64,000 bases of DNA from Micrasema longulum (taxonomy: Eukaryota > Arthropoda > Insecta > Trichoptera > Brachycentridae). Shown here piece by piece: positions 1 through 12,800 of the stretch (positions are counted from its first letter, which is position 1; every line of letters starts with the position of its first letter). Below the pieces are notes generated by a model, which saw only the letters and a list, made by a program, of their open reading frames with translations, was not told where the DNA came from and did no database searches. The stretch is from NCBI GenBank assembly GCA_022494885.1, contig JAGVSM010000508.1, positions 1 through 64,000 on the forward strand. Reading direction: 5' to 3'. A program made the translations under genes and the position numbers.

Positions 1-2202
1 GCAGCTTGCATCTGTGTGTAGTTCAGTTGGTAAATGAGGATCATAGATCTTTAAAACGGGGTCATTTGACAAAATCTTCTTCAACATCTCAAAGGCCGTC
101 TTTTCCTCGATTTCGAATATGAATTCATTTTCCTTCTTCAGTAGATTCGTCAGTGGTTTTGCTATTTTAGAATAGTTATGTATAAACTTCCGAAAGTATC
201 CTGTCAGCCCTAAGTAAGACTGGACATCTTTTAAGGTTTTCGGTATTGGATACCTAGTCACAGCGTTGGTCTTTAATCTACTCGGTCTAATTTCATTCTC
301 TTGGATCTCATGTCCGAGGTACTCTACGGACCTCATCAGTATTCTGCACTTCTTCCAATTAATTATTAGTCCATACTCATTCATTCTATTCAGGACTAGG
401 TCCAATCTTTGTAGGCCTTCTTCTTCATCGTTGGAAGGAACAATTAGGTCATCTAGGTAAGTAAGGACAATTCCACTCAGCATCATATCTCTAAACACAG
501 CATTGATGAAAGTTTGAAAAACAGCTGGTCCGTTGGATAAACCAAAAGGGGTTTTCAAGAACTCAAATTGTCCATTTGGTATGATAAACGAAGTGTATTT
601 GATGGAATTATCTTCTACTGGTACATGGAAAAATGCATTTTTCAAATCAAGCGTAGTGAAAACTTTGGCATTTCGTAGTTTGTCTATTTGATCATCTATC
701 AGCGGGATTGGAAATCTTTCTTTGATCGTCTTCTTGTTAAGTCTCCTGTAGTCTATGCACAGACGCATCTCCCCACTTTTCTTTTTTGACAACACTACTG
801 GACTCGCGAAGTCGTATCTGCTTGGGCGAATAATCCCATCGTTGAGCCATTCCGCTACTTGGTTATTTACAACTTCTAGTTCCCGAGGGGATAAACGTCG
901 GGGTGGCTGGTAAATGGGTGCCTCATCTTCCAAAGCAATTCTCATCTTAATATTTGTTTCTTTAACTCTAGGCAACTCCCTAGAATAATTGAAGGCCAGT
1001 GTGTTTATTCTCTCTCGGTAAATCTCGTCTCCTAACTCTACATGATCGTAGTTATCTTTTGTTTCGATTAAGTATAAACTCTTTACTTGTTCATCTACAG
1101 TATTCTCTGTGACTTCAACTCCTCCAACACGCACCATCATGTCGACGGTCTGTAAAATAGCCCTGCCAAGGAGGACTGTCATGGGAAGCACTGCGTCATG
1201 TACTATATGAAAGGTAGTTGGGAACTCACAATCATCTATCTTCATCATCGTCTCGAAATGTCCAACTGTGGTCACCTTTTTTTCTGCTATTCCTCGGAGC
1301 TCTAAGGGATCGTCGATTAGATTAACCTGGTCCATCTTCAATAACTGCGAAATTGTCATCAAATTTAAATCACTACCAGTGTCTATGAATGCTTTTGCTG
1401 ATTTCCCTCCTAACATTACTGTTTTGTAGAGCGGAGATTCTGATTCTTGGACGGTTACTTTCAGTGTGGTCTTGGAGGTATTTACTCTTAAATTAGAACA
1501 TTTGGACGCAATGTGCCCAAAGTCGTTACATTTAAAACACCTCGTTCCCTTATCTTTAAATTTACATTCTCCAGACCTGTGGCCAATCCCTCCGCAGTTA
1601 AAACACCTGTCTTTCGATACTTTAGGATAACTTTCTTTTAATTGATTTTTAAAGGTCTCACCCTTTGACCTTTGCTTTATCGATATTTTGGAATATATAT
1701 CGAGTTTACATTTAAATTCTTTCAGACTTGTTACACCATATAGAATGGATTTGTTTATTTCCGAATCAGATATGCCGTCGATAACGTATTCCATTAAAGA
1801 TTCATCATCTATGTTTCCGCGATTGCTTATCTCCCTCATTTGATAAAAATAATGGATGCAACTTTGGTCGCGTAGTTTCATTGTCGTTGCTAGTAGGCGA
1901 TGAATGGCGGCTGGATTAACTTTTTTCCCAAACTCTTCTTGTAGGCCCTTTTTCAACTCGTACCATGATTTAAATGACTCCGATTTAACGAAAAGCTGAG
2001 CCGTTCCTCGTAATAATTTTTTCGTATAAATAAATTTCTCCACGCTGTTCCAATTCGCCAAATTCGCAGCATCTTCGAAATCTTCAAAAAACTTGTCGAC
2101 GCAGAAGTTGTCTTCGCCGCTAAATACAGTCAGGGCATCTTCAATGTCCTTAAATGTGAATTTTGCCGTTTCTCCATCCGCCTTGTCGATTTTCGGAGGC
2201 AT
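1..2202 (-). CDS. gag-pol polyprotein (gag, zinc knuckles, protease, reverse transcriptase), partial
   Basis: Start ATG is at 2202-2200 on the minus strand (begins MPPKIDKADGETAK), and 734 codons are open to the window edge. Residues about 1-195 are a gag-like region. Two CCHC zinc knuckles follow at about residues 198-235 (C-x2-C-x4-H-x4-C twice, CFNCGGIGHRSGEC and CFKCNDFGHIASKC), the nucleic-acid binding part of gag. An aspartic protease site, DTGSD, lies at about residue 272. The reverse transcriptase spans about residues 410-690, with the active-site YLDD near residue 582 (plus-strand bases about 449-460) and the downstream YLG motif of the Ty3/gypsy type. Gag and pol share one frame, so no frameshift or stop readthrough is needed. 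Lineage within Ty3/gypsy is not assigned. The frame looks functional; the lack of breaks suggests recent activity. Confidence 0.92.
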   Translation of the reverse strand, partial: MPPKIDKADGETAKFTFKDIEDALTVFSGEDNFCVDKFFEDFEDAANLANWNSVEKFIYTKKLLRGTAQLFVKSESFKSWYELKKGLQEEFGKKVNPAAIHRLLATTMKLRDQSCIHYFYQMREISNRGNIDDESLMEYVIDGISDSEINKSILYGVTSLKEFKCKLDIYSKISIKQRSKGETFKNQLKESYPKVSKDRCFNCGGIGHRSGECKFKDKGTRCFKCNDFGHIASKCSNLRVNTSKTTLKVTVQESESPLYKTVMLGGKSAKAFIDTGSDLNLMTISQLLKMDQVNLIDDPLELRGIAEKKVTTVGHFETMMKIDDCEFPTTFHIVHDAVLPMTVLLGRAILQTVDMMVRVGGVEVTENTVDEQVKSLYLIETKDNYDHVELGDEIYRERINTLAFNYSRELPRVKETNIKMRIALEDEAPIYQPPRRLSPRELEVVNNQVAEWLNDGIIRPSRYDFASPVVLSKKKSGEMRLCIDYRRLNKKTIKERFPIPLIDDQIDKLRNAKVFTTLDLKNAFFHVPVEDNSIKYTSFIIPNGQFEFLKTPFGLSNGPAVFQTFINAVFRDMMLSGIVLTYLDDLIVPSNDEEEGLQRLDLVLNRMNEYGLIINWKKCRILMRSVEYLGHEIQENEIRPSRLKTNAVTRYPIPKTLKDVQSYLGLTGYFRKFIHNYSKIAKPLTNLLKKENEFIFEIEEKTAFEMLKKILSNDPVLKIYDPHLPTELHTDASC

Positions 2203-2552
2203 GTTGCGCGCTGTCACCGAGTCGAAAACGATTCAAAATTTACAAAATGTCGCTTCACGGTTATGTCAAAATCGGCACGAAATGTTTTTAGATATAATAT
2301 AAATCTATGTTTGCAATTTACACAATTGTTCTCGGAATCACTCGATTCGTAATTTCACTTGAATATGAATTGCAAATCGCAACGGCTATTTTAAAAATGG
2401 CGTCTTTTTTTCTTCTCGTAACTCGCTATTTCCGATTTTAATTCACTTTATGAATCGCAAATCGCAACGGCTATTTTAAAAATGGCGTCTTTTTTCTTCT
2501 CGAAACTTCTTCGTAACTCGCTATTTCCGATTTAATTCACTTTTTTTTCGTA
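2203..2552 (-). other. 5' leader of the gypsy element
   Basis: Untranslated leader between primer binding site and gag start on the minus strand. It contains the tandem duplication annotated separately. No ORF of note. Confidence 0.6.
2366..2544 (-). repeat. imperfect tandem duplication (about 85 and 94 bp) in the retrotransposon leader
   Basis: Unit one is about 2366-2450 and unit two about 2451-2544. Both contain GGCTATTTTAAAAATGGCG followed by a T-rich run, CTTCTCG, TAACTCGCTATTTCCGAT and TTAATTCACTTT. Unit two has a small extra insertion (AAACTTCTTCG). Its position between PBS and gag is where packaging or translation-control signals often sit; that role is inference. Confidence 0.85.
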
Positions 2553-2569
2553 TCCCGGACGAGCCCCCA
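2553..2569 (-). other. primer binding site, proline-tRNA type
   Basis: On the minus strand it reads TGGGGGCTCGTCCGGGA, which is complementary to the 3' end of tRNA-Pro, the same primer site used by murine leukaemia virus. It lies 3 nt downstream of the LTR end (CCTACA at 2578-2573), the expected geometry. Confidence 0.85.
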
Positions 2570-2572
2570 AGT

Positions 2573-2870
2573 TGTAGGATTAGAACATTGAATAGGATAT
2601 AACGAAAACATTTCTTATTAAACTTCTTTATTAGACTTGATTCATACAATCACTTTTAAGATTTCAACTGGGTCTCCGCACAACGCCGCTCGTACATTGA
2701 CTGGCGTCTCGCATCCGCTTCCGCCCGGTGTTGCCAGAATTCCCACATATATGACAACTGCCCTGACCAATATATCGGCCTTGTGTTGCGACAAAATGAG
2801 TTTGAATGTTTTGTATATCTGATATTTTGTGATAATTGTATGATTGTCATGGTGTCAGTCATGAGTAATA
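2573..2870 (-). mobile_element. 5' LTR of the gypsy element (right boundary uncertain)
   Basis: The U5 end is fixed by the primer binding site: in plus orientation the LTR begins TGTAGGATTAGAACATTG. On the minus strand an AATAAA (in TCTAATAAAGAAG) about 70 bp before that end could be the polyadenylation signal. The other end should read TG on the minus strand. Candidates are near 2793 (TGTCGCAACAC) or near 2863 (TGACTGACACC). I cannot choose without a second LTR. Confidence 0.6.
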
Positions 2871-4032
2871 ATTATTTATATTTATTAATTAAAATTTTAT
2901 TTCTTTGATTGACTCATCTATTCTTATAATTAAATATTTCATTTTACTGACGTCTTGTTAGAATATATGTACTTGTATATAAAATATAATTTTAAACTTA
3001 TACATTAAGGTTTTGAGAAAATGTAGCTCAATTTCTATCAGTGATTGCAATACAAATATTTTTATAAATTACATTTATTTAACTTTTATCTCAGAAAAAA
3101 ATATTCAAGGAAATTTGTTTTCTTATAAAATTATATACATATATAAGTTTTAAAATATGTAAAAAGTTCATAAAGCTTAGTAAATTACGCTAAGGTGACT
3201 TAACAAAGAGATTGACTATAATTTTTTTTATAAATAATGATGAATACCAAAATTTTGTAATTTAACATTTATTTATCTTAATGAAAACGTGTAGGAATTG
3301 GGCGTTTATTTTCTACATAGTGTATTTTAGTTCATTTAAATTTTATTTTGATTCGCTTGTCTAAGGAATATTTCTTATTTTAATTAATTTGTTAAGAAAC
3401 TCGTAGACAAACTCAAATACATTGTAAAACATCAATCATTAAAAATTAATTAAAGTATATTCTACCTAATCTTACATCACGCGTCCGCTGCCATTTACTG
3501 TTCAAATCTCCGCTAGTTCTATGTGCCGAGTAAACCTTTATTTAATATTATATATATGTATTTAGAAAAGGAATAATCCAATTTCGTACTCTGTATTTTA
3601 TGTTTTTTTTGTTTATTTTACTTGCACTAATAAATCACTTTGTTTTGACTATTTTTACAATAGCTTTTATTGTGGTGTCCATGATTTGAATGTGATTATA
3701 AGATTAGAATATAATTAATCATGGTTTCTTTCAGCCATGCTATAAAACTAGTATAATCTAATACAATGAACGCATTATAGTATATTTCATTATATGAATT
3801 ATATGTATTGCAAGGTTTCATAGTGCTACCATTTATGTAATGCTAGTATAAAGTTAATTCTTTCATAAAAGCCTTTGATGTACATTTTAAATAAATAAAA
3901 ATAAAAGTACAAGTTTTTTATTATTTCCCCATGGCTAATAAACCCTGAAAGATTTGTTTTATTCGTCATTGCAGCGACCACATTATGTCGCCTGCGCTTA
4001 AGCCTGCCTCTGGACCTCTTATCGGTTTGATA
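2871..4032. other. AT-rich intergenic stretch, nothing recognised
   Basis: No ORF, tRNA-like box or repeat shared with the rest of the window was seen. Confidence 0.5.
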
Positions 4033-4803
4033 AATCCCTTAAATATCAATGGAAACATACTTAATCCTAGCCAATTCACTTGAAGATTGAACAACTTCAA
4101 TTACTCCTGAACCAAATTTTCAATGCTTGTGAAGAATATGGTCTAAAGTTCAACATAAGTAAAACAAAATATAAGATTATTAGCAAACAACCTATTCAAA
4201 ACAATACAGGGTGGATGGTTAAAGGAGAAAAACTGAAAGAGGTGAACAAGTTTAAGTGTCTTGGATGTAACTTAAACGAAAATTGAGGTCCTGATATTGA
4301 AATAAAATACCGTATAGAACAGGATGGATCCATGTCCATCAAGCTGAGAAGTGTGTTGTCCAGCCATGATATTAATTATAACCTCCGAATGCGCATGGTG
4401 CGATGCTACGTGTTTTCTGTGCTGTATGGAATAGAGGCTTGGACCCTCACCAAAATGAGTATCAAAAAATTGGAAGCCTTTAAGTTGTGGATATATAAAA
4501 AGATCCTCAAAATTCGATGGGTAGATAGAGTCCGAAATGAAGATGTGATGAGTAGGATGCCTAAAGAAAAAGAAATTACACAATTATAATCTAGTTGTGG
4601 TATTTCGGATACATAAGACACCTAGAGAATTATTAGATCCTACATCTCGTAATACAAGGAAAAATTACAAGCAGAAGCGAGCCTGGGAGAACTTGCGGCA
4701 GTAATATACCAAGTTCAGTGGAACTCTTCCAGTCAACCGTAAATAAAATGATGTTGGCCAACATGATCGCTGACCTCCAATAACAGACATGCACCCAGAG
4801 AAG
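4033..4803 (+). pseudogene. truncated LINE ORF2, C-terminal part of reverse transcriptase
   Basis: From 4080 the frame encodes the post-catalytic RT region (YGLKFNISKTKY, then KFKCLGCNL). One in-frame TGA at 4284-4286 interrupts it, and the same frame continues through ATTTLT-like text (GIEAWTLTKMSIKKLEAFKL; WIYKKILKIRWVDRV; NEDVMSRM). After a frameshift the typical C-terminal tail is recognisable (SVELFQSTVNKMMLANMIAD at about 4720-4785). The catalytic YADD lies upstream of the truncation. It is a dead 5'-truncated copy. Confidence 0.85.
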
Positions 4804-4809
4804 AAGAAT

Positions 4810-6687
4810 AAACCCCTAAAGATTTATTTTATTGCTAATAAATATTTAGATGAATATCTGGTGAAAATAACTACAATCTATACAAGCCAAAAAAATTACT
4901 ACAGCAGATGCCATGAGTATTTTAAGTCTTCAACAAATTCAAAACATCAGATAAAATAATTATATTGTAATTTGAAAAATGGCTGCCGTTTTAGTTACTC
5001 AAAATTTTCATTGAGTTAAATGTATTCAAAATGCGGGCATTATAAACTGATGTATAATTAAATAGAGATGATGCTGCATTCAATGCAAAGTTCAAATTAT
5101 GTTTTAAAAATGAGCATTGTTGTGCAAAACACGTAGTACAGTAAAAAAGACTAACTGTCTATTTCAGTTTACCATGAATTCAAAGCTGAATGTCGGGCCC
5201 TTTTACGCTACCTACTTCACATTTACTTACCGCTGTGCGTAAAATACTAATTCCCACCAAATACCAGTCAAGTGCAGAAACCTATTGAGGTTTACAAAAA
5301 CTAAAGGTAAAACACAAGACAGGTGGTTAGAGCCGCATTTAGTGTATACATATACATGGCATTATATTGCATCTAAAATTACTATCAAAAAGACTGCATC
5401 TATAAAACTATAAGCTGCATTTAGTCAATGACCGTAATAATATATTTTTACTAGCACAGCTTTTATTAAATGTTCACGCTTTATGTTTTTGAACAAGGTG
5501 AACCCACAAGTGCTGTATTTCCTGAATGTAGCTTATGTGGTTGAAACTTGTGTTTGCATTCCACACAAATGAAAAGGAATAGCTAAACGCAACTTAACGC
5601 TAGGGAAAGATTGATTTATTTTGTACTCAATATGGGAGAGTTCATATAGTAAGTATTTTTAAATTCTAATTATCACTGATAAAATTAAACACATTTTTAA
5701 TAAATTGCTTATATTATGTAATTTTTGCAGTTGACCTTATCTACCTTTGATCAAAAATTCTCAAGATGATTTTTTATTTCATAAGCACAGCTAATTATAA
5801 ATATATAACATTGCAATGATTATTATTATTATTTTCTTTTTGAGAAATAATTGAATTTTTATAATTTACTCAAATATTTCAATTTTGGTGACTATTTTTG
5901 ACAAGTAATTGTTATTATTATATTGTTAACTCTTTAGAGGACATATTTTTCGTTTTGATTTATGTCTTCCAAACGTAATAAAATATATACTTTTTTATGA
6001 TCAAAAACATAATATTGCATTTAAAATTCTGAGTGATAGATTAATCTACCCTTGCGCATTTTTCTCTGAGGGTCTACCAGTGTGCTTACTACGATACGAT
6101 TGTGATTGTGAAATAATACTTATTATTAATACAAAATTAAAAAAAGCGTAGATCAGTTTATATTTCTAGTCTGTATCGTAGACCTCAATGCTGATGGTAT
6201 ATATGCAACACCAGCTAGTGTAGGGTATATGTATGTATCTCTTTATTCTAGGTGTCTTATAAAAGGTGTATTTATGTATTTTTAAATATTTTTTTATTAA
6301 TTCAAAAATAAAGTTTCAAAACTTTAAAATATTTTTATACACTTACTATTAGAAAATGGTAATCGAGTTGAGTAGAGCAGTGTATAATAATAATATTAGA
6401 GCCTAATAATCTAAAAAAAGTCAGTAATATAAAATGATTTTATAAAAGAGTAATTAAACCTATAACCAACTAGCCCCATAATCGTTTTAAAATCGAGTGA
6501 GTACGGTCAGGTTCAGGTTTTCATTTTTATGAGAACACTGATCTTCACTGACATTCATTCAATTTTGACAACTCATTTCGATTTGAAAAGTTTTATCCTC
6601 TAATTTTTTAGTTCTCCCTTAAAAATTACGACAAATTTTTAAACAACATTATAAAAAGCTTCTTATCCTCGGCCTACTAAAATAAGT
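4810..6687. other. intergenic region and presumed promoter/5' UTR of PSMD5
   Basis: AT-rich with no ORF. The first coding exon begins at 6688. The transcription start is not identifiable by eye, and no clear TATA box or repeat was found near the start codon. Confidence 0.4.
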
Positions 6688-6869
6688 ATGTCAGATCCAG
6701 AAACTTGGTGTCGCGAACAATGGGAAAAGTTAAGGAGAGAAGATCTTCGAAGTGCCGCTTTGGACGACATAAAACATCACCTTAATTCAATTCCCACATT
6801 TGAAGCATCACATAAAGTTAAGCTACTGGAGCTGCCTAGATTATTTGAATTTTTAAATAGTTCCGATCC
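6688..6869 (+). CDS. PSMD5: PSMD5 coding exon 1
   Basis: 60 codons plus 2 nt, ending at donor CC|GTAAGT. Encodes the N-terminal helices (LLELPRLFEFLNSSD). Confidence 0.93.
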
Positions 6870-9800
6870 GTAAGTTTGTTAATAAGAAATATTTAAAAAA
6901 CATGATAGATTTTGCAAGTGCAATACAAATTTATATTCCACCACTCGTCGTTTTAAAATACAAATATTAATTAGTGTTTTTTATTACAACATTTTGAAAA
7001 GGTCTTTCATGCCTAGCATGACATGTACCTAGCATAATTCGATTTTCTTTGTATTCGTATGTTGATTATTGTTTAAGAAAGCAGATAAACACAGCATGTG
7101 AAGTATTGGAAATATGCTTCGCGAACTTATCTATTGGTTATGTGGCGTCAAATGCTCGGGATGATATATTGAAAGCTCTTTACCATGAAAATGCTTCTGC
7201 TCGTCAATTAGCTATTTATGAGGTTTGTATTTTATCAATTGTACGATTATTATTATGTTTAAATAAAAAACTTTCCATTAACATTACTCGGATGTGGATT
7301 AAATATATCTTTATCATCATCATCAAACCCTTATCCACACACTATGGTGCATAAGGTACTTCACGGTTAAATATTCGTAATTTGTCCAGTATTCTGATTA
7401 TACTAAACAAACAGAACTGTATTCTCAAACCGTCCGGACGCAGACTGAAAATACTTAACACACCTTTAAAAAATTAATAAACTTAAATTTCTGGAGAAAA
7501 TGTAATTTGAGGTAAAAAACCGCATTAACAAAGTAGCCACCTAATACTTATTTTTTAATATTTGAATTCCAGATCCATCGCACTGTTACAAATAACAATA
7601 AATTAATCTCACTACCAGATTACCTGGATATTGCTATCGCCGTGGTTAAGTGTATAGGAGATATCGACCTCAAGGTTTCCACCAAAGCCATGGACATTGT
7701 TTCAAAAGAGGAATGGCTGCAATACCCCCAAATTGTCAAAGAACTTAAGCTTATATTAGACACAGATAATTCGTCTAACCGCTGTAAATGCTACGAGGTA
7801 ACATTGTTATAATATTATCATTTATTCAAACATACTTATTAAAAATATGTTTTCATCAACAATAAATGTCAATAACAAGAAAGAAAGTGGCTAAATTTTT
7901 GGCCTCAAACAAAATAACAAAAGAAATATACGAAAATACGCTCTTCCAAAATTGAATTGGGTTGTGGTGCTGTCGTTAGTGTCGGGGATTCCCGGATTTG
8001 AGATTCGAACCTCACTCTACCCCAAATTGATTTCCATTTTCTGATAGTGAGCTATTTACAACTTGTTGAAAATGGCCCCCAAAATTGAAATATTGGGGTA
8101 TATTATAATAATATATATATTTTTTAAAATAATAAAATAAAATTTCATCTGAGAAATTTAGATTTCACACTGACCTTTTTATTTGTTCCTATTGTAGTTT
8201 GGTAGTTTTTTAACTCCAGATAAAAGGACCAAGGTTCAAATCCCACTCTATCACAAATTAATTCCTGTCTTTTCAGCAAGATATTTGTGACTTTCAGGAA
8301 ATGGTCTGAAAATTTAAATATTTTGTTAATAATAAGAACTCAAATAATTATTTTTTATTTAAAAAAAATGTATATTGTGAGTATACTATATGAAAACTGG
8401 CCAAGTCAAAATTATTTTTTGCTGTGAAATTAAGATTGAAATTTTTTCATAGACACACACTTGTAGGATTTGATTGTAGAGGGTTGGTTGGCGCTCCTAC
8501 CCGAGTTAGAGATTGACAGATAAGACACGAGGTTGCTGTTTAATGCGTATCTATGACATGTCGAACAAATAATTAATGGTGTTACGCGAGTGTTACCTCG
8601 ATGATGGGTTGAAGGGACTGCACTTGAACTACATGCTGGAACTGAGTGACGTCCTCAAGCTGGACTGACCGACTTAACTGAAATTGTTGGGCTGACTGAC
8701 TGACTGCGTTCTGTGGTCTCTTTATAGGCGACGTTCCTTTGTGGTTCATTTCTTCATGGTAGGGACGATGTGAGTGTATTGGAAAACGACGCTCCCGATT
8801 TCATGTGCAATGCTGATAGAGTCGCATTAAATGTAATATTGGATTCTATAGAAAATTATGACATTGCTTTCTTCGGTCATCACAATATTTTAGGTGAAAC
8901 GTTTTAGCATGTGTGTCATTGATTATGAACCCTACACATTTATTGTTTTGCTATTTGCTACACTTTTGATTTACAAGTTTCTTCGGCTTTACATAGTACA
9001 AAGCATTAGCAACGTATTATGTTAGTATGGAAGACTCAATTGACTGACTCAACTGACTCAATCAATACACAATTATTAATTTTGTAAAAAAGCTTGGAGA
9101 TATAAGTGGACTTGGTTTTTTGTAAAAGATACCATCTTGGCCACTTTTCGCTCTATGTTCACGATATATGAAACATTGTTAACAAGTCTCCCTCCTAGGA
9201 TAACCTGTTCTAAGGAGTTAATTTTTACTTTATTCACATTTTGCTAAAACATTAAAAAAATAAATTATCTGCCAAATTTCGATTTCATTATTTGATTCTT
9301 TATTTTCTTCTTTGAAATAAAAGTTTATTAAAATTTTATGAACTAATAAAATATATTTATTTGTATTTAGTATACCTATTGTGAATGGTACCCCATGGGT
9401 ACTTCCAAAAGTGGAAAAAAAAAGTTATTTGTTTTTAAAAAATATTTTGTTTTACATGACAGGTAATTGTGAATATCTCCAAGAAGTCTTCGGAGCACTT
9501 CGACCTCTGTTCACAGGAAGGAATGATACAAAGGCTCGTCTCTGAATTAAAAACAAATGACGTTCTTCTTCAGCTCAATATATTAGAACTCCTGACAAAC
9601 TTGGCACTGTCACCTCACGGTTTGAAGTTTTTGGTTCAGAATGAAGTGCTTAAATCATTATCAGATCTTGTGGGAAGCCTGGAGAGCAATCCGTTGGCTA
9701 ATTTGGTGACTCCTGGTAAGACAAACATTTAAATCTAAAAATATATTTAGGCATGTTAAAAATAAATTTTGTAACATAAAAGTACTGTTCATTAAAATCT

Positions 9801-12800
9801 TTAATACACTTTACTTATGTGTGCGATACAATTTTTTTTCATTCATATAATTTAAATGTGCGTGCTTTCACAAGCGAAAATTGTATGTTTACTTGGTTCA
9901 CCGGCAGGCAGTAACACAATAATTTTACAAATTGTTTTATCCGTTAATGCAATATATTAAATCATTACAAAATTATACAATTTAAAAAAAATTAAAAACA
10001 ATTTGTTAAATTTTTTTTTTATTTATATGTTTTTATTGTATTAATTTTTAATTGAAAAAAACTAACTTTTGGATTTCATTTTATTTTTTGCACCACAACA
10101 GGCCAGGAGGCCCGATTACAGTGGTGAATTACAGCACAGAACACCTAGGCTTGAGAAAAATCTCATGAAATTTTTGCATTCTCTCTGGGAATCGAACCCG
10201 GAACTTTCCATGCGTTAGTCAAGTGTCTTACCCACTACACCACGGAGGCTGCTACATTGTACATTGAAAAATAACAATGCTAAAAAAATTCTTTAATTTC
10301 GTAATGTATAAACATGAGAAAAAATTGTTCATTTGATTCTAAATTATTTAAGGATTTATTGAAAATGTCTACAGTTGATCTTTATTCATTATTGCATCGG
10401 ACATTCATATCACATTATGCTATGTTACTTTTTATATTACTGTATGATTTATAAATAAATATTTTTTATTGCAGGACTTATGAAGTTCTTTGGCAACATT
10501 GCCCACATGTATCCAACTGAAATATTCAACAATTTCCCCAGTGTAGTGGACGCCCTGTTTGACACCATTAGATCCAACAATACAGCTGTCCTTCCCGTAG
10601 CCCTCGACACTTTAGGCTTTGTTGGGTGCACAGCTGAAGGAAAATTGGCTTTGGGAGCCCTCGGTAATCATTTTATTAAATATAAATAAATTACATATAT
10701 CAAATGATTTGATAACTTTGAAAGTAGACATTTTATACTGCAGGGTAATTACTACAACTTGGTAAATTAATAACACATATTTGCAACCTCCCCCACGATT
10801 GCTACAAGTAAGCATGTCGCGATTAATTAAAATGATATTATGATGATTTAAATGTATGACTTGTCTATTTGTAGCATACACGGTGGAGGATAAAAAATGT
10901 GTTTTTTGTGTCAGTTAAAGTAATGAAGAAGTTCAGTGTCTTTTTTTTATTTGTTAATAGAATATTAAACTAAGCCAAATTTTTTAATATTTTATTTTTA
11001 TATATCGTATTATCAGCGCTATGATTTTTTAAAGTTTTGTATTTCTGAAATAACTCTGCGTGTGACGCCAGAGGTTGTTCTATGACAGTTCCTCCGATTG
11101 GTTCGTTTACGGTGACCAAACCGAATATCCTTCAATGCTCTCATATCATTGGATGGTTCATATGAACCAGTGACGTCATCCAAATTAGTGCGTTTTATTA
11201 AAAAAAAATTTTTCTTACATTTATAAGAAATTTGTAAAATTGTTCAATTTAATGCTCTAATTTTTACCGCGCGCAAGAAAACATTTTTGTATCCAATTTC
11301 CTGTAGGGTTGAAGTTCCTCATTACCCCCTAATATTATTGATACATTTAATTTTAACTCTCAACAAACATATGTTTTAAGCTTGATAGTGTAGCTAATCA
11401 TGATTTTATTTACAATTTTTTTTTGCTAAGCTTAAATATTTTATTTTTTTTTGTTTCTATAGTTTCATATTTAAATAAATTTATATAAGATGAAATAGAG
11501 AACATGATTTTTTTATTTTTTATAAAACAGTTTGGTACATTAGCTAGAAATTAACTTAAATAAAGGCAAAAACTACGACCGCTCATGCGCTTTGTAGCTG
11601 TAAGACGTGTTATAATCTAACTCTTAATCTGTTATTTAAATTTAGCATAATTTACTTTAATTGTAATCAAAGTACTAAAATCCTGAGCGTGTGTTCTGGA
11701 AACAGTTATAGAACAGCAATCAATATTTGTTAGTGTCTTCACAAATGAACAGGCTCTGTTTTATGAAACTGTTCAGTATGAATTAGAATTAAGTAACCTC
11801 AAAAAATGATTAAATAAAAAAAATTATGGTCAAATTTACAAGAATCAAGAAAAATATGACATTTAGTAAAATTATAGAAAAGCTACATTGTTAAGATTTT
11901 CTGCTTTGGTGATCTACATCCATGTGTTTGGTTTCATTATAATGTATTTTTAAATGTGCATTATATATTTGATAAGTCTTCTTACATATTTAATAATTAC
12001 AGGTCACTCCTTTACATCGGCAATATCAGAAGTAGGCGGGTACATAAAAAACTCTCCTACAGAAATAAGAGTGAGAGCTTTATGCTGTGCCGCTAATTTG
12101 ATCGACATTAAAGGAGATAACTCTCCGTCTGTCGACCCTCGGATAACTTTGATGACCAGGGAATGGTTCAGACAGCTTTCCGAGAGACCCAGCTCCATGG
12201 AAGTTTTATTTGGAATATGTAAAAACCCCTTTCCAGAACTCAAATTTTCCGCTCTGTCTGTACTCTCCGCCATCTCTCGACATCAGTGGGGAGAGGAGCT
12301 GGTCAAATCCACACCAGGTACTTGAACTTCAGTCTGTAAAATAAGAGTAGAAAATAATTGAGGGCGCTGTTGTTCTTATGGCTTTCTAAAGGTAATACTA
12401 CATTATTGAAATGGAACATCGCTCACCAGACACTGTTGCAATGGTTCTCACCTCTTCAGAATCCATGTCCACGATGGGATGTCAGCTTGACGATGAATAT
12501 CTAAACTGTGTTTTTTGCATACCCCATAAATGATTGTTATCCTAAGTTCCTATCCAACCTCTCCAATATTAACATTCCACTACCTAGCAATATCCTACCT
12601 CTCCTGTCCCCACTCAATAAACTTGTATAGAAAATTTGGTGCAAATGTCTTGTAATAGAATTAAGTCTTACATGTGTAATATTAGATACTAACTTGTGTG
12701 ATTTATAAACTACTAATATAAAAATTCGTAAATATGTAAAAAAAAAACAAAATAATATTTAAAAAAACAACACTGACTAGAACACCCCACTAGCGAGGTG

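Larger units (their letters stand above)
1..2870 (-). mobile_element. Ty3/gypsy LTR retrotransposon, 5' part, cut by the left window edge
   Basis: Read on the minus strand the order is LTR (from 2573 rightward), primer binding site, leader, then a single gag-pol frame that continues past position 1. RNase H, integrase, any env and the 3' LTR would lie to the left, outside the window. The frame has no stop or frameshift over 2.2 kb, whereas nearly every other retroelement here is broken, so this looks like a recent insertion. The right LTR boundary is uncertain, so target duplications cannot be checked. Confidence 0.9.

Noticed and set aside
4272..4621. Minus-strand frames of 71 and 103 codons
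   Set aside because: Antisense of the LINE RT fragment, which has recognisable motifs on the plus strand.
7049..7354. 101-codon open frame starting at 7049
   Set aside because: Its start and end are intronic; only 7078-7222 is PSMD5 exon 2, as shown by splice sites and phase.
12004..12273. 89-codon minus-strand frame
   Set aside because: Antisense shadow of PSMD5 exon 6.
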